DNA from: Saccharothrix sp. HUAS TT1
Lineage (GTDB): Bacteria; Actinomycetota; Actinomycetes; Mycobacteriales; Pseudonocardiaceae
DNA: 64,000 bases
Direction: 5' to 3'
Assembly: GCF_040744945.1 (NCBI RefSeq)
Contig: NZ_CP160453.1
Span: forward strand, 5,704,001 to 5,768,000
Of this stretch, positions 51,564-62,527 are shown one piece after another. The notes below the pieces were generated by a model. It was given only the letters and a program-made list of their open reading frames with translations. It ran no database searches and was not told where the DNA came from. Position 1 is the first letter of the stretch, and the number at the start of each line of letters is the position of its first letter. A program made the position numbers and the translations under genes.

Positions 51564-52139
51564 CTAGCGCGGCGGCAGGGGCAGCGGGATGGAGGGCAAC
51601 CCGTCCATGCTGACCGCGTTGAACTCCTTCTTCTCGCAGTACGCGGCGAACTCCTCGTCCGTCTTGCGGCCGAAGTACTCCGCGTGCAGCCCCCGCTCCT
51701 CGCGGTAGTCCATGAACGGCACGGCGAACCCGCAGGTGTCGCTGATCAGCTTCGCGGTCACCACCACGACCGCGCGCAGCGCGGGACCGTCCGCGTCGCC
51801 GAACCCGGCCACCAGCTCGGCGAACCTCGGGTCGTCGCGGAACACCGGCTCGCCCGTGCCGTGCACCCGCACGATGTTCGGCGGACCGTCGAACGCGCAC
51901 CACATGAGCGTGATCCGGCCGTTCTCCCGCAGGTGGGCGATGGTCTCGGCGTGGCTGCCGCCGAAGTCCAGGTACGCCACCCGCTGCTCGTCCAGCACCC
52001 GCCACGTGCCCTTGCGGCCCTTGGGCGAGAGGTTCACGTGCCCGTCCGCCGACAGCGGCGCGGTCGCCGTGAAGAACACCGGCTGGTCCTCGATGAACTC
52101 GCGCAGGCGGCCGTCGATCCGCTCGTAGGTCTTCCCCAT
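51564..52139 (-). CDS. Pyridoxamine 5'-phosphate oxidase-family (split beta-barrel) flavoprotein
   Basis: 191-residue flavin- or F420-binding split-barrel protein. FIEDQPVFFTATAPLSADGHVNLSPKG (about 14-40) is the family N-terminus, AYLDFGGSHAETIAHLRENGRITLMW the middle barrel strand, and GFAVPFMDYREERGLHAEYFGRK the C-terminal helix. It resembles the branch annotated as pyridoxamine 5'-phosphate oxidase-related. Whether it is an oxidase or a reductase is not fixed by sequence. ATG start at 52139. Confidence 0.92.
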   Translation of the reverse strand: MGKTYERIDGRLREFIEDQPVFFTATAPLSADGHVNLSPKGRKGTWRVLDEQRVAYLDFGGSHAETIAHLRENGRITLMWCAFDGPPNIVRVHGTGEPVFRDDPRFAELVAGFGDADGPALRAVVVVTAKLISDTCGFAVPFMDYREERGLHAEYFGRKTDEEFAAYCEKKEFNAVSMDGLPSIPLPLPPR

Positions 52140-52445
52140 GCCGCCAGTATCGCCGCACGTGAGCCGTCCACGGCTTCCGACCGGCTCCCGGGCGTGGCCA
52201 GTCTCCCAGCTCATGGGACGTGGCACCGGGGCAGGCCGGCTCGTCCGGGCGGCGCCGGTCGATGGACGACCCCTCGGCGCTGTGCCGCGCACTCGACTTC
52301 TCGCCCCTGGTGGGTGACACGGGCGGCGGCGGGGGAGCGGCTGTCCGGTGGGTGAGACCGGCGGTCCTCGCCGATCGGGCGGTCGGTGTTCGTGGCCGGC
52401 GGAACCCCGTTGCCCCTCGCGGCGCAGTGGCACCAGACTCCGGCC
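52140..52445. other. Divergent spacer without a recognised gene
   Basis: 306 bp between the PNPOx-like and threonine-aldolase-like genes. Short reading frames exist on the plus strand (MDDPSALCRALDFSPL), but they lack a ribosome site and merge into the shadow frame of the aldolase gene. Nothing is assigned. Confidence 0.4.
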
Positions 52446-53489
52446 ATGACCCCCGAGATCCGCCGCTCCCTGGTCCAGCACTCGCGGTTGCGCCAGGACC
52501 CGAACGCGGTGCTGCGCCGCGTGCTCGACCGCGTCCCGCCCGGCACCCCGCCGGACGAGCCGGTCCGGGAGCTGGAGCGGCGGATCGCCGACCTGCTCGG
52601 CAAGCCGGCGGCGTTGTTCTTCCCGACCGGCACGATGGCCCAGCAGACCGCGCTGCGGGTGCACGCCGAGCGCACCGGCCGCCGCACGTTCGCCGCCCAC
52701 CCGCAGTGCCACCTCGCGGTGTGGGAGGACGAGGGCCACCACGCGGTGCACGGCCTGCGCCTGAAAGCCGTCGGCGACCGCCACGACCTGATCTCGCTGG
52801 ACGACCTGGCCGAGGTCCGCGAGCCGATCGCCGCCCTGCTGCTGGAACTGCCGCAGCGCGAGATCGGCGGCCTCCTGCCCACCTGGGACGACCTGGTCGC
52901 GCAGACGGGGTGGGCCCGGGAGCGCGGCGCGGCGGCGCACATGGACGGCGCCCGGCTGTGGGAGGCGCAGACCTGCTACGAACGGCCGTTCGCCGAGATC
53001 GCGGGCCTGTTCGACACCGTCTACGTGTCCCTCTACAAGGGCCTCGAAGGCGTGCGCGGCGCGGTCCTGGCGGGCGACCGGGAGACGATCGACGCCGCGT
53101 CGGTGTGGCGGCGCAGGCTCGGCGGCGCCACCCCGGACTCGTGGCCGGCCGCCGTCACCGCCCTGATGGGACTGGACGAGGTGCTGCCGAGGATGGCCGA
53201 GTTCCGCGACCACGCCCGCGCCATCGCCGCCGCGATCAACGCCGACGGCTACGCCCGCACCCGCCCCGAGGTGCCGCAGACGCCGCTGTTCCACGTCCAC
53301 CTGCCCGCGTCGAAGGACGCCGTCGCCGCCGCGGCGAAGCGGATCCTGGAGGAGACCGGCGTCGAGCTGCCGCAGCGGCCCAGGTCGTCGCCGGACCCGG
53401 CGCGGTGCAGCATCGAGCTGACCATCGGCGTGGTGTCGCTGGAGTTCACCCCGCAGGAGGTGGCCGACCTCATCCGCCGACTGCGGTGA
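52446..53489 (+). CDS. Threonine-aldolase-family PLP-dependent beta-eliminating lyase
   Basis: 347-residue fold-type I aminotransferase-like enzyme that would split beta-hydroxy amino acids into glycine and an aldehyde. [22 protein letters not shown] (about 59-80) forms the PLP phosphate loop, [12 protein letters not shown] holds the ring-contacting Asp, and [17 protein letters not shown] carries the Schiff-base Lys (about 198). The usual motif S-x-S-K reads S-L-Y-K here, as in some low-specificity members. ATG start at 52446. The last 20 bp overlap the convergent sigma factor gene. Confidence 0.9.
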   Translation: MTPEIRRSLVQHSRLRQDPNAVLRRVLDRVPPGTPPDEPVRELERRIADLLGKPAALFFPTGTMAQQTALRVHAERTGRRTFAAHPQCHLAVWEDEGHHAVHGLRLKAVGDRHDLISLDDLAEVREPIAALLLELPQREIGGLLPTWDDLVAQTGWARERGAAAHMDGARLWEAQTCYERPFAEIAGLFDTVYVSLYKGLEGVRGAVLAGDRETIDAASVWRRRLGGATPDSWPAAVTALMGLDEVLPRMAEFRDHARAIAAAINADGYARTRPEVPQTPLFHVHLPASKDAVAAAAKRILEETGVELPQRPRSSPDPARCSIELTIGVVSLEFTPQEVADLIRRLR

Positions 53490-54675
53490 GCCGGTCGCGC
53501 AGCAGGTCGCGCTCGGCGTCGTTGCCGGCCAGGTCCAGTGCCCGCCGGTAGTCCGCGGCCGCCTCCGCGTCCCGGCCCAGCCGGTGCAGCAGGTCGGCGC
53601 GCACGGCGTGCAGCAGGTGGTAGCGCGCCATCGAACCGCCCGACGCCAGCGCGTCGACCAGCGCCAACGCCGCCTCCGGACCTTCGACCTCGGCCACCGC
53701 GACGGCCCGGTTCAACGCGACCACCGGGCTCGGCGTCAACGCCAGCAGGTGGTCGTACAGCAGCACGACCTGCCGCCAGTCGGTGGGCGGCGGGTCGCTG
53801 TGCACCGCGTTGATCGCCGCCTGCACCTGGTACGGGCCGGGCCGGCCGCGGCGCAGGCACCACCGCACCAGCTCCCGGCCCTCGGCCACCAGCGCCCGGT
53901 CCCAGCGCGAGCGGTCCTGCTCGGCCAGCCGCACCAGCCCGCCGTCCGGGCCGGTGCGAGCCGGGCCGCGGGCGTGCAGCAGCAGCATCAGCGCCAGCAG
54001 CCCGACGACCTCCGGCTCGTCGGGCACCAGCTCGACCAGCACCCGGCCGAGGCGCACCGCCTCCGCGCACAGGTCCGCGCGCACCAACGCGCCCGAGCTG
54101 GCCGAGTAACCCTCGTTGAACACCAGGTAGACCACGGCGAGCACGGCGCGCAGCCGGTCGGGCAGCTCGGCCTCGGCGGGCACCCGGTAGGGGATGCGCG
54201 CGTCCCGGATCTTCGCCTTGGCCCGCACCAGCCGCTGCGCCATCGTCGCTTCGGGCACCAGGAACGCCCGCGCGATCTCCGCCGTGGACAGCCCGCCCAG
54301 CAGCCGCAGCGTCAACGCCACCCGGGCCGCCGGGTTCAGCGCCGGGTGGCAGCAGGTGAAGATCAACCGCAGCCGGTCGTCGCCCACCGCGTCCACCTCC
54401 ACCCGCTCCCCGTGGGCGTGCAGCAGCGCGGACTGCGCCTGCCGGTCGTCGCGCTTGGCCTCCCGGCGCAGCCGGTCGACCGCCCGGTTGCGGGCCGTGG
54501 TGATGATCCAGCCCGCCGGGCTCGGCGGCACGCCGCTGCCCGGCCAGCGCCGCGCGGCCTCGGCGAACGCGTCCTGGACCGCCTCCTCGGCGATGTCGAT
54601 GTCGCCGAAGACGCGGACCAGGACGGCCACCGACCGGCCGTACTCGGCCCGGAAGACCTGTTCGACCGCGGTCAC
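53470..54675 (-). CDS. ECF sigma factor with C-terminal extension (second ECF42-type)
   Basis: 401-residue sigma factor. Region 2: [21 protein letters not shown] and [19 protein letters not shown]. Region 4: [32 protein letters not shown]. The C-terminal extension repeats the helical pattern of ECF42 ([39 protein letters not shown]) and ends [17 protein letters not shown]. It is a clear paralogue of the gene at 35096-36403. It starts four bases after the stop of its DGPF partner, so both are in one unit. No anti-sigma gene is present. Confidence 0.93.
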   Translation of the reverse strand: MTAVEQVFRAEYGRSVAVLVRVFGDIDIAEEAVQDAFAEAARRWPGSGVPPSPAGWIITTARNRAVDRLRREAKRDDRQAQSALLHAHGERVEVDAVGDDRLRLIFTCCHPALNPAARVALTLRLLGGLSTAEIARAFLVPEATMAQRLVRAKAKIRDARIPYRVPAEAELPDRLRAVLAVVYLVFNEGYSASSGALVRADLCAEAVRLGRVLVELVPDEPEVVGLLALMLLLHARGPARTGPDGGLVRLAEQDRSRWDRALVAEGRELVRWCLRRGRPGPYQVQAAINAVHSDPPPTDWRQVVLLYDHLLALTPSPVVALNRAVAVAEVEGPEAALALVDALASGGSMARYHLLHAVRADLLHRLGRDAEAAADYRRALDLAGNDAERDLLRDRLTAVGG

Positions 54676-54679
54676 GCCG

Positions 54680-55036
54680 TCAGCCCGCGAACTCCTGGAA
54701 CGGCCGCACCTCCACCGGCAGCGTGCACGCCACGCTCAGCCGGCGGCCCCACTCCAGCGCGGCGTCCAGGTCCGGCACGTCGATGATGTTGAACCCGCCG
54801 ATGTACTCCTTGCTCTCGGTGAACGGGCCGTCGGTCACGACCAGCTCGCCGTCCTCCCGCGGCCGCAGCGTGGTCGCCGTCTCCGGGGCGTGCAGCCCGC
54901 CGGCGAACACCCACACGCCCGCCTCGCGCATGTCGGCGTCCACCGCCTGCACGTCCTTCATGATCCGCTCCAGCACCTCCTGGTCGGGGATGCCGTAGCC
55001 GGCGGGCTCGATCACGCTGATCAGGTACTGGGTCAT
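54680..55036 (-). CDS. YCII-related DGPF-domain protein (second)
   Basis: 118-residue alpha/beta protein. [22 protein letters not shown] (about 70-91) is the DGPF signature, and [28 protein letters not shown] the N-terminal strand-helix. I chose the ATG at 55036, which follows GAGGAG, over a longer frame. It lies upstream of the ECF42 sigma gene with a 4-bp gap. The role would be the same as for the protein at 36400-36774; the two are only moderately alike, so they probably serve separate signals. Confidence 0.93.
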   Translation of the reverse strand: MTQYLISVIEPAGYGIPDQEVLERIMKDVQAVDADMREAGVWVFAGGLHAPETATTLRPREDGELVVTDGPFTESKEYIGGFNIIDVPDLDAALEWGRRLSVACTLPVEVRPFQEFAG

Positions 55037-55126
55037 CTCGTGCTCCTCGGGTCGGGGGTTTCCGCACCACCTACACGAACGGCCGGCCACCACATCGACA
55101 CGACGCCGGAAGAAATTTCGAACCGC

Positions 55127-55567
55127 TCACCCGTGGTGCTCCAGGACGGCGGTCAACAGCCGCGCCAACTCCTCCCGCTCGGCCGTCGACAGCGGCTCCA
55201 GCAGCGCTTCCTGGGCCTGCCCCAGCACCCGGTCCAGGTGCCGCAGGTGGGCCAGCCCCGCCGGGGTGGCGGTCACGGTGTTGCGCCGCTTGTCGCCGGG
55301 GTCGGGCCTGCGCTCCACGAACCCCTTGTCGGCCAGCTCGTTGACGGTCGCCACCACGTCGCTGCGGTCCACTCCGCCCCGCCGCCCGAGGTCCGCCTGG
55401 CTGGCCGGGCCGAACTCGTCCAGGGCGGCCAGCAACGAGTAGTGGTACCGCCGCGCGTCGGCCGTGCCCAACGCCTCCGACACGAGCCGGTGCGCGTGGG
55501 TCGTGGTCTGACCGAGCAACCAGCTCACCGTGCCGCGCAGCCGCTGGGGCGCGCCCGAGGTCTCCAT
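55127..55567 (-). CDS. MarR-family transcriptional regulator
   Basis: 146-residue dimeric winged-helix regulator. HYSLLAALDEFGPASQADLGRRGGVDRSDVVATVNELADKGFVERRPDPGDKRRNTVTATPAG covers helix-turn-helix and wing (about 42-105), including the conserved D-x-R-x3 of the wing. Helices at both ends form the dimer. ATG start at 55567. It is divergent from a dihydrofolate-reductase-like gene across a 126-bp spacer that holds an inverted repeat, so it probably represses that gene and itself. The effector is unknown. Confidence 0.93.
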   Translation of the reverse strand: METSGAPQRLRGTVSWLLGQTTTHAHRLVSEALGTADARRYHYSLLAALDEFGPASQADLGRRGGVDRSDVVATVNELADKGFVERRPDPGDKRRNTVTATPAGLAHLRHLDRVLGQAQEALLEPLSTAEREELARLLTAVLEHHG

Positions 55568-55586
55568 GCGACCGCAGTCTACCCAC

Positions 55587-55605
55587 TTGTTGGTTCCCCC
55601 AACGA
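55587..55605. promoter_or_regulatory. Candidate MarR operator
   Basis: TTGTTGG (55587-55593) and CCAACGA (55599-55605) form an inverted repeat with one mismatch and a 5-bp spacer. It lies 20 bp before the marR start and 89 bp before the divergent gene, where an autoregulatory operator would be expected. Confidence 0.45.
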
Positions 55606-55693
55606 TTGGAGTGACCGCTGTGCCGGAAGACCGATCAGTTTCCGCGCCGCGCCCGTCTGTACGTGTGGAACCAACTCACGGAAGGCCGGCACG

Positions 55694-56257
55694 ATGCGAA
55701 AATTGATCTTCGGCATGAACGTGTCCCTGGACGGCTACACCGCCGCGCCCGGCGATGACATCGGCTGGAGCACGCCGAGCGACGAGCTGTTCCAGTGGTG
55801 GCTCGACCGGGAGCGGGAGATCGGCCTGTCGCTGTACGGGCGCAAGCTGTGGGAGACGATGAGCTCCCACTGGCCGACCGGCGACCAGCGGCCCGGCGCC
55901 ACCCCGGCGGAGGTCGAGTTCGCGCGGAACTGGCGGGACACGCCGAAGGTCGTGTTCTCCTCGACCGTCGACCGGGTCGACTGGAACACCCGCCTGGTCA
56001 CCGGCGACCCGATCGCCGAGATCACCCGGCTCAAGGCCGGGGACGGCGCCCCGATGGGCATCGGCGGCGCGACGCTCGCCGGGGCGGCCGCGCGGGCCGG
56101 GCTGGTCGACGAGTACCAGCTGGCGACCCACCCCGTCCTGGTCGGCGGCGGCACGCCGTTCTTCACCGCGCTGGACAACCGGGTGGACCTGGACCTCGTG
56201 GAGGCGCGGACGCTCCCCGGCGGCGTGGTGCTGACCCGGTACGAGACGAGGCGCTGA
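55694..56257 (+). CDS. Dihydrofolate-reductase-family (RibD C-terminal-like) protein
   Basis: 187-residue NADPH-binding reductase-like protein. MNVSLDGYTAAPGDDIGW is the family N-terminus, LYGRKLWETM (about 50-59) the cofactor loop, and MGIGGATLAGAAARAGLVDEYQLATHPVLVGGGTPFF the conserved C-terminal strand set. This group (YwjB/YyaP-like) is related to the RibD reductase domain and only distantly to true folate DHFR; its substrate is unknown. ATG start at 55694. It is divergent from marR, which likely controls it. Confidence 0.92.
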   Translation: MRKLIFGMNVSLDGYTAAPGDDIGWSTPSDELFQWWLDREREIGLSLYGRKLWETMSSHWPTGDQRPGATPAEVEFARNWRDTPKVVFSSTVDRVDWNTRLVTGDPIAEITRLKAGDGAPMGIGGATLAGAAARAGLVDEYQLATHPVLVGGGTPFFTALDNRVDLDLVEARTLPGGVVLTRYETRR

Positions 56258-56301
56258 CCGCGGCCGTGCGCTGGACTCGTGGACGCTCGGGACACGGGCG
56301 A

Positions 56302-57306
56302 TCACAGCGTCGGGGGCAGGTCCAGCCACGGCTTGTCGGTGGCGTCGAACCCGGTGAGCTCGGCGATCCTCCCGTTGACGACGTGCAGCACCGCGATGGC
56401 GAACAGCCGGTGCTGCGGGTCGTCGGGGGTGCGGAGGTACAGCGCGGCGGCGGGCATCAGGTTGACCGTCGTGGTGATGCCGCGCCAGTCGTCGTGACCG
56501 CGCTGGAAGAGGCCGCCGGAGACCCAGCCGTCCACCGCGTCCTGGGCCGTCGTGGTCACGGTCCCCGGATCGGGCAGCATCGCGAAGCGCAGGTCGTCAC
56601 GCAGCAGGGAGGTCAGCCCGTCGAGGTCGTTGCGCTCGTGGGCGTCGATGTACGACCTCACCGCGCCGCGCTCGGCATCCGACAGCTCGTGGGTGGCAGG
56701 GCTCCTCCAGTCGAGGCGGCGGCCGGGCAGCCGCTCGCGCACGGTCACGCGCGCCCGCTGCAGTGCGCTGGTCACCGACGCGGTGGTCAGGTCGAGGGTG
56801 TCGGCGGCCTTCGACGCGGGCCAGCCGAGGACGTCGCGCAGGATGAACACCGCCCGCTGCCGCGGCGGCAGGTGCTGCACGGCGACGATGAACGCCAGCT
56901 CGATCGTCTCCCGCGCCACCACCGACTCCTGCGGGTCCTCGGGCAGCATCCGGTCGGGGTACGGCTGCAGGTGCGGCACCTCCGAGGCCACGTCCGGCAG
57001 CTCGGGTGCGCGGCGGTTGCGCTTCTCCAGGAAGTCGAGGCAGGCGTTCGTCGCGATCCGGTACAGCCAGGTCCGCAGCGCGGCGTGTCCCCTGAACGAC
57101 TCCCGCTTGTCCCACGCCCGCAGGAACGTCTCCTGCGTCAGGTCCTGGGCGTCCTCGTAGTTCGCGAGCATCCGGTAGCAGTGCACCTGCAGCTCACGCC
57201 GGTAGCGCTCCGTGAGGAGCGCGAACCGCGCCGTGTCGCCTGAGCGGACCGCCGAGACGAACGGGGAACCGTCCCCACCCGGCAGCCTGTCGTCGGTCAT
57301 GGTCAT
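56302..57306 (-). CDS. ECF sigma factor with C-terminal SnoaL-like domain (SigG/ECF56-type)
   Basis: 334-residue sigma factor. Region 2: HCYRMLANYEDAQDLTQETFLRAWDKRESF, with LRTWLYRIATNACLDFLEKR. Region 4 (about 150-200): LPPRQRAVFILRDVLGWPASKAADTLDLTTASVTSALQRAR. The last 120 residues form an NTF2/SnoaL_2-like domain (VRSYIDAHERNDLDGLTSLLRDDLRFAMLPDP), the mark of SigG-like ECFs, in which the fused domain is thought to modulate activity in place of an anti-sigma factor. I chose the ATG at 57306 after GGAAGGA; an ATG at 57300 is possible. It is a single gene. Confidence 0.93.
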   Translation of the reverse strand: MTMTDDRLPGGDGSPFVSAVRSGDTARFALLTERYRRELQVHCYRMLANYEDAQDLTQETFLRAWDKRESFRGHAALRTWLYRIATNACLDFLEKRNRRAPELPDVASEVPHLQPYPDRMLPEDPQESVVARETIELAFIVAVQHLPPRQRAVFILRDVLGWPASKAADTLDLTTASVTSALQRARVTVRERLPGRRLDWRSPATHELSDAERGAVRSYIDAHERNDLDGLTSLLRDDLRFAMLPDPGTVTTTAQDAVDGWVSGGLFQRGHDDWRGITTTVNLMPAAALYLRTPDDPQHRLFAIAVLHVVNGRIAELTGFDATDKPWLDLPPTL

Positions 57307-57462
57307 CAATCCTTCCACCGGTGCGAGGCGTCACCAGGACCGACGACGCGGCGGAGGACTTCTGATCGGTGACGCCGCTGACACCGGAGCCGGGGGTCTC
57401 AGGCGTGACCGCCGATGGTGACCTCGTCGATGGTCAGCTCCGGCCGTCCCTCCAGGAACTCC

Positions 57463-57912
57463 CTAGATCAGACCGGGGTGGCCGAACTGCGCGATCCGCA
57501 GCCCGCCCTCCACCACCACCGTGTCGACCAGCCGGAACCCCAGGCCCTCGTACAACTCGATGGCGGGCGCGTTCGCCGCACCCGTCGACACGATCGCCGG
57601 ACCGCCCTCCGCCATCACCTGCTCCACCAACCGCCGCGCGAACCCGAGCCGGAAGTGGCTCGGCGCGACGCCGAGCCGGTCGATGTCCAGCACGCCGTCG
57701 ACCTTCGCGAAGCCGACGAACGCCACCAGCTCGTTGTCGACGTACCCGCCGAGCCACCGCAGCGGCAGCAGCCTGATGTCGTCGACGGACTCGTGCAGCG
57801 CCGGGATGGCCGTGCTGCCGATCATCTCCGCCTCCACCGCGTAGGACTGCAACGCGATCCGGCGCACCGCCTCCACCGTCACGTCGTCGGTGAGGTCCAA
57901 GGGAACGATCAT
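57463..57912 (-). CDS. GNAT-family acetyltransferase
   Basis: 149-residue acetyl-CoA-dependent acyltransferase. DIDRLGVAPSHFRLGFARRLVEQVMAEGG (about 77-105) carries the acetyl-CoA loop, in which the usual RxxGxG is RLGFA, followed by STGAANAPAIELYEGLGFRLVDT, the C-terminal half of the fold. ATG start at 57912. The acceptor is unknown. The 156 bp between its stop and the sigma gene upstream contain only a short minus-strand fragment reading EFLEGRPELTIDEVTIGGHA-stop without a start. Confidence 0.88.
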   Translation of the reverse strand: MIVPLDLTDDVTVEAVRRIALQSYAVEAEMIGSTAIPALHESVDDIRLLPLRWLGGYVDNELVAFVGFAKVDGVLDIDRLGVAPSHFRLGFARRLVEQVMAEGGPAIVSTGAANAPAIELYEGLGFRLVDTVVVEGGLRIAQFGHPGLI

Positions 57913-57981
57913 GCGGCCACCCTTTCCACGATGGAACCGCCGGTTACCCCGCGGGAATCACCATGGAACACGACGGATGTC

Positions 57982-59073
57982 TCAGCTGGGGTGCTCGGTG
58001 TCGGGGCGGCTCGTCGCCAACGCTGCCACGGTGTGGAGGACCGCTGCGGCGGCCTGCGGATCGTCGGGGATCTCGGCGCGGCTCGCGTCGGCGATGCGGG
58101 TCAGGAGTCCTCGCAGTGCGCGCGCGTCGCGGTCGAGCCGGTCGGCGCGCTCGGTCTTCGCGCCCAGCTGCCGGTCGAGTTCGGCGATGCGCCCGTCCAG
58201 CTGCGCCCGGACGGCGGCGGTCTCGTCGCGGGCGGCGGTGAGGGCGCGTTCGGTGTCGGCGGTGATCCGGTCGACGCGCTCGGTCGCGTCGCGGCGGGCT
58301 AGCTCGACGTCGTGGGCCGCCTTCTGCGCGGCCCGTTCGGCTTCGGCCCGGTACTGGTCGGCGTGCTCCTGGGCGGCGGCGAGTCGGCCTCGGAGGGTCG
58401 CGGCGGTTTCGCGTGCCTCGGCGGCGGCGGTGTCGGCGCGCTGCACGCGGGCGTCGGCGGCGGTGACAGCGGCGGCGATCGCGGTCTCGGCACGCGTGGC
58501 GGCCTGCTCGGCTTCCCTCGCGGCGGCGTCGCGTTCGGCGGTCAGCCGTTGCTGGGCCAGGAGCGCGGCCTGCTGTTCGCGTTCGGCTCGCTCCTGGGCA
58601 CGCGCGGCCTGGTCACGTTCGGCGCGGGCCTTCCGGGCCTGGCGCAAGGCTTCATCCCGCGCCGCCTCGGCCGCTTCTCGCGCGGCAACCGCCCGGTCAC
58701 GTTCATCGACCGCCTCCGCGGCAGCGCGCTCAGCAGCTTCCACTCGATCCAGCAGCTCATCGCGCAGGGCGCCGATCAGCTCCCGCCCGGTCTGCAACGT
58801 CTCGGCGAGGTCCTGAACCGGCTCCCACACGTCGTCCAACTGCCCGGCGATGTCCAACACGGTCTGCCGCAACGCCGCCGCACCACCCGTGGCCTCCACC
58901 GCCCGCGCCGCGACCCGCTCCGCCCGCGCCCGGGCCTGGCAGTCGCGGACATCGGCGGGGCAGTAGCGGGGCGGCCTGCCGGTCGGTCGCCGCGCGACCA
59001 CCGGCCGACCGCAGTAGGCGCACTTCCTGCTCCGCGCCGCGTCCCCGACCTGCACTTCGACCTCTGTTGTCAC
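57982..59073 (-). CDS. Zinc-finger coiled-coil protein, KfrA-like (mobile-element type)
   Basis: 363-residue protein I cannot assign to a named family with certainty. The N-terminus (about 18-45) has KCAYCGRPV followed by PPRYCPADVRDC, a zinc-knuckle type seen in hypothetical proteins of actinobacterial integrative plasmids. From about residue 95 to 330 it is an almost unbroken Ala/Arg/Glu coiled coil (AERDQAARAQERAEREQQ), as in KfrA-type DNA-binding proteins. GTG start at 59073. TACGCT lies six bases before the start, so the mRNA may be leaderless, and a palindrome covers the upstream promoter. A role in DNA organisation or plasmid biology is inferred. Confidence 0.8.
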   Translation of the reverse strand: MTTEVEVQVGDAARSRKCAYCGRPVVARRPTGRPPRYCPADVRDCQARARAERVAARAVEATGGAAALRQTVLDIAGQLDDVWEPVQDLAETLQTGRELIGALRDELLDRVEAAERAAAEAVDERDRAVAAREAAEAARDEALRQARKARAERDQAARAQERAEREQQAALLAQQRLTAERDAAAREAEQAATRAETAIAAAVTAADARVQRADTAAAEARETAATLRGRLAAAQEHADQYRAEAERAAQKAAHDVELARRDATERVDRITADTERALTAARDETAAVRAQLDGRIAELDRQLGAKTERADRLDRDARALRGLLTRIADASRAEIPDDPQAAAAVLHTVAALATSRPDTEHPS

Positions 59074-59397
59074 CGGTTCAGCGTAGCAGGGTTTCCGTTT
59101 ACAGAAATCAGTATCATACGAGAGTTATCGACTCCAGAAACTTGATGGCTGAACTTACCGAGATAACTGGCCTTATGTCGGAAAGTTGATCCTAGGGTCG
59201 GACACTGGGCCGAACGGGCGTATGAGGCTCGCGAAAAACTAGAGTGTCGTCACCGTGACGAAACTCGGTGCTGTGACGGGATGGCCGGGAACGTCACTCT
59301 TCCGGCGGGCGAACCCTCGCCACGAGCGCATAGCGGTGCGGGCGGCGGGTAGGTCCGGGGCGGATCGCCACATCGTCACGGAGTTCGGAGCAGCGCG
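59074..59397. other. AT-rich regulatory spacer with inverted repeats
   Basis: 324 bp, richer in A/T than its surroundings up to about 59220. It contains AGTTATC (59123-59129) paired with GATAACT (59162-59168), and the near-perfect operator-like palindrome TCGTCACCGTGACGA (59247-59261, 7-bp arms). No reading frame is credible. The features suggest regulated promoters for the flanking divergent genes. Confidence 0.5.
59092..59107. promoter_or_regulatory. Operator-like palindrome over the coiled-coil gene promoter
   Basis: TTTCCGT (59092-59098) and ACAGAAA (59101-59107) form an inverted repeat with one mismatch and a 2-bp spacer. It lies 18-35 bp before the GTG at 59073, over the -35 zone of a putative leaderless promoter with -10 TACGCT (minus strand, about 59080-59085). 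A dimeric repressor site is inferred. Confidence 0.45.
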
Positions 59398-61199
<1,802 letters not shown>

Positions 61200-61201
61200 T
61201 C

Positions 61202-62527
61202 ATGACCCTCGACGTGGAGTCCCCGCACCCCGACGAAGCCCGGTTCGAACCGCTCGTCGGCGAGTGGCTGCTGGGGTACCGCTCGGAGGCGACCCGCATG
61301 TCCTACGCCGACGCGCTGGGGCTGCCCCGGGACTGGGTCCGGCGACTGACGGGGACGGCGGCGACGCCGGTCACTCCCGGGACGCGGCCGCCGGTGCGGG
61401 AGGGCAAGTACCGCGACCTGGCGTGGTTGCGCTGGTGCGCCGCGCACGGGCTGCACCCGCTGCGGGTGACGGGGCTGGAGGTCAAGCGGTGGCTGGCCGA
61501 GCTGGTGGCGGCCGGGATGCCGAAGTCCACCCGCGGGCACCGGTTGGCGGTGCTGGCGCAGTTCTACCGCTTCCTGCTGGAACGCGGCGCGGTCACGGCC
61601 AACCCGGCGGCGTTCGACCGGCGCGGCCTGGGGCTGGGCACCGGCGGTGACACCAGCAGCACGGTGGTGATCACGCCGGAGCAGGTCGACGCGCTGCTGG
61701 TCGCGGCGCACTCCGTGCGGCGGGGCGCGAACCCGGTGATGCGGCTGCGGGCCACGGCGGTCGTCGCGCTGTTCACCCTCGGTGTGCGGGTGTCGGAGCT
61801 GACCGGCGCCCGGCGCGAGGACCTGCACGTCACGCGCGGCCGGCGCGCGTTGCGGATCACCGGCAAGGGCGACAAGACCCGGATCGTGTACCTGTCGGGG
61901 CTGGCCGCCGACGCCCTGGACGCCTACCTGGCCGAACGGGACCGGCAGGCCGGGACCGCGCTCCCGGCGGCGCGCGGGCACGTCGCCGCCGGGAGCGCCC
62001 CGCTGATCGCCACCGGCTCCGGCGGTCCGGTGAACCCGCGCGACGTGTGGGCGTTGATCCGCAGGCTGGCGGTCGCCGCGGGGCCGGAGCTGGCCGAGGT
62101 GGCCGACCGGATCCGGCCGCACGCGCTGCGGCACTTCTACGTCACCGCGGCGGCCGAGGCCGGTGCGGACATGACCCACGTGCAGGCCGACGTCGGCCAC
62201 GCCTCGGTCGACACCACCAACCGCGTCTACAACCGGGCCGCCCGCCACCCCGACCGGTCCGCGGTCGACCTGGTGGAGCAGTCGTTGCTGCGGGCGCGGG
62301 CCGACCGCGCGGCACGGCAGGCGCCCGCCCGGGCGGAGCTGCGGGAGCTGCTGGCCGGCCTGCCCGCGGCCGACCCGCTGGACCAGCTGGTGGCGATCGG
62401 TCACCTCGAACGGCTGGTGGGGCGGCACCCGGAGCTGGCGCCGGCCGTCGCCGGCGCGCTCGCCGACCTGGACGGCCACCCCAAGGTCGCCGCCGAGGCG
62501 CGGGCCGCCCGCGCCCGGCTCAGCTGA
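61202..62527 (+). CDS. Tyrosine recombinase/integrase (XerC/D-like)
   Basis: 441-residue site-specific recombinase. An N-terminal SAM-like core-binding domain (about 15-140) includes RGHRLAVLAQFYRFLLERGAV. The catalytic domain has Arg in LGVRVSELTG, Lys in GKGDKTR, HALRHFYVT (HxxR), GHASVDTTNRVYNR (His and the nucleophile Tyr). A helical C-terminal tail of about 100 residues (AELRELLAGL...LVAIGHLERLV) is longer than in XerC/D. ATG start at 61202. No attachment-site repeats are recognised in the window. It is divergent from rox and ends 8 bp inside the convergent FAD gene. Confidence 0.93.
   Translation: MTLDVESPHPDEARFEPLVGEWLLGYRSEATRMSYADALGLPRDWVRRLTGTAATPVTPGTRPPVREGKYRDLAWLRWCAAHGLHPLRVTGLEVKRWLAELVAAGMPKSTRGHRLAVLAQFYRFLLERGAVTANPAAFDRRGLGLGTGGDTSSTVVITPEQVDALLVAAHSVRRGANPVMRLRATAVVALFTLGVRVSELTGARREDLHVTRGRRALRITGKGDKTRIVYLSGLAADALDAYLAERDRQAGTALPAARGHVAAGSAPLIATGSGGPVNPRDVWALIRRLAVAAGPELAEVADRIRPHALRHFYVTAAAEAGADMTHVQADVGHASVDTTNRVYNRAARHPDRSAVDLVEQSLLRARADRAARQAPARAELRELLAGLPAADPLDQLVAIGHLERLVGRHPELAPAVAGALADLDGHPKVAAEARAARARLS

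Noticed and set aside
57307..57462. Short minus-strand coding fragment EFLEGRPELTIDEVTIGGHA.
   Set aside because: Only about 22 codons after an in-frame stop, with no start or ribosome site; too short to call.
61202..62527. Complete integrative element with att sites around the recombinase.
   Set aside because: No direct repeats, tRNA gene, excisionase or transfer genes are seen in the window, so only the recombinase is annotated.
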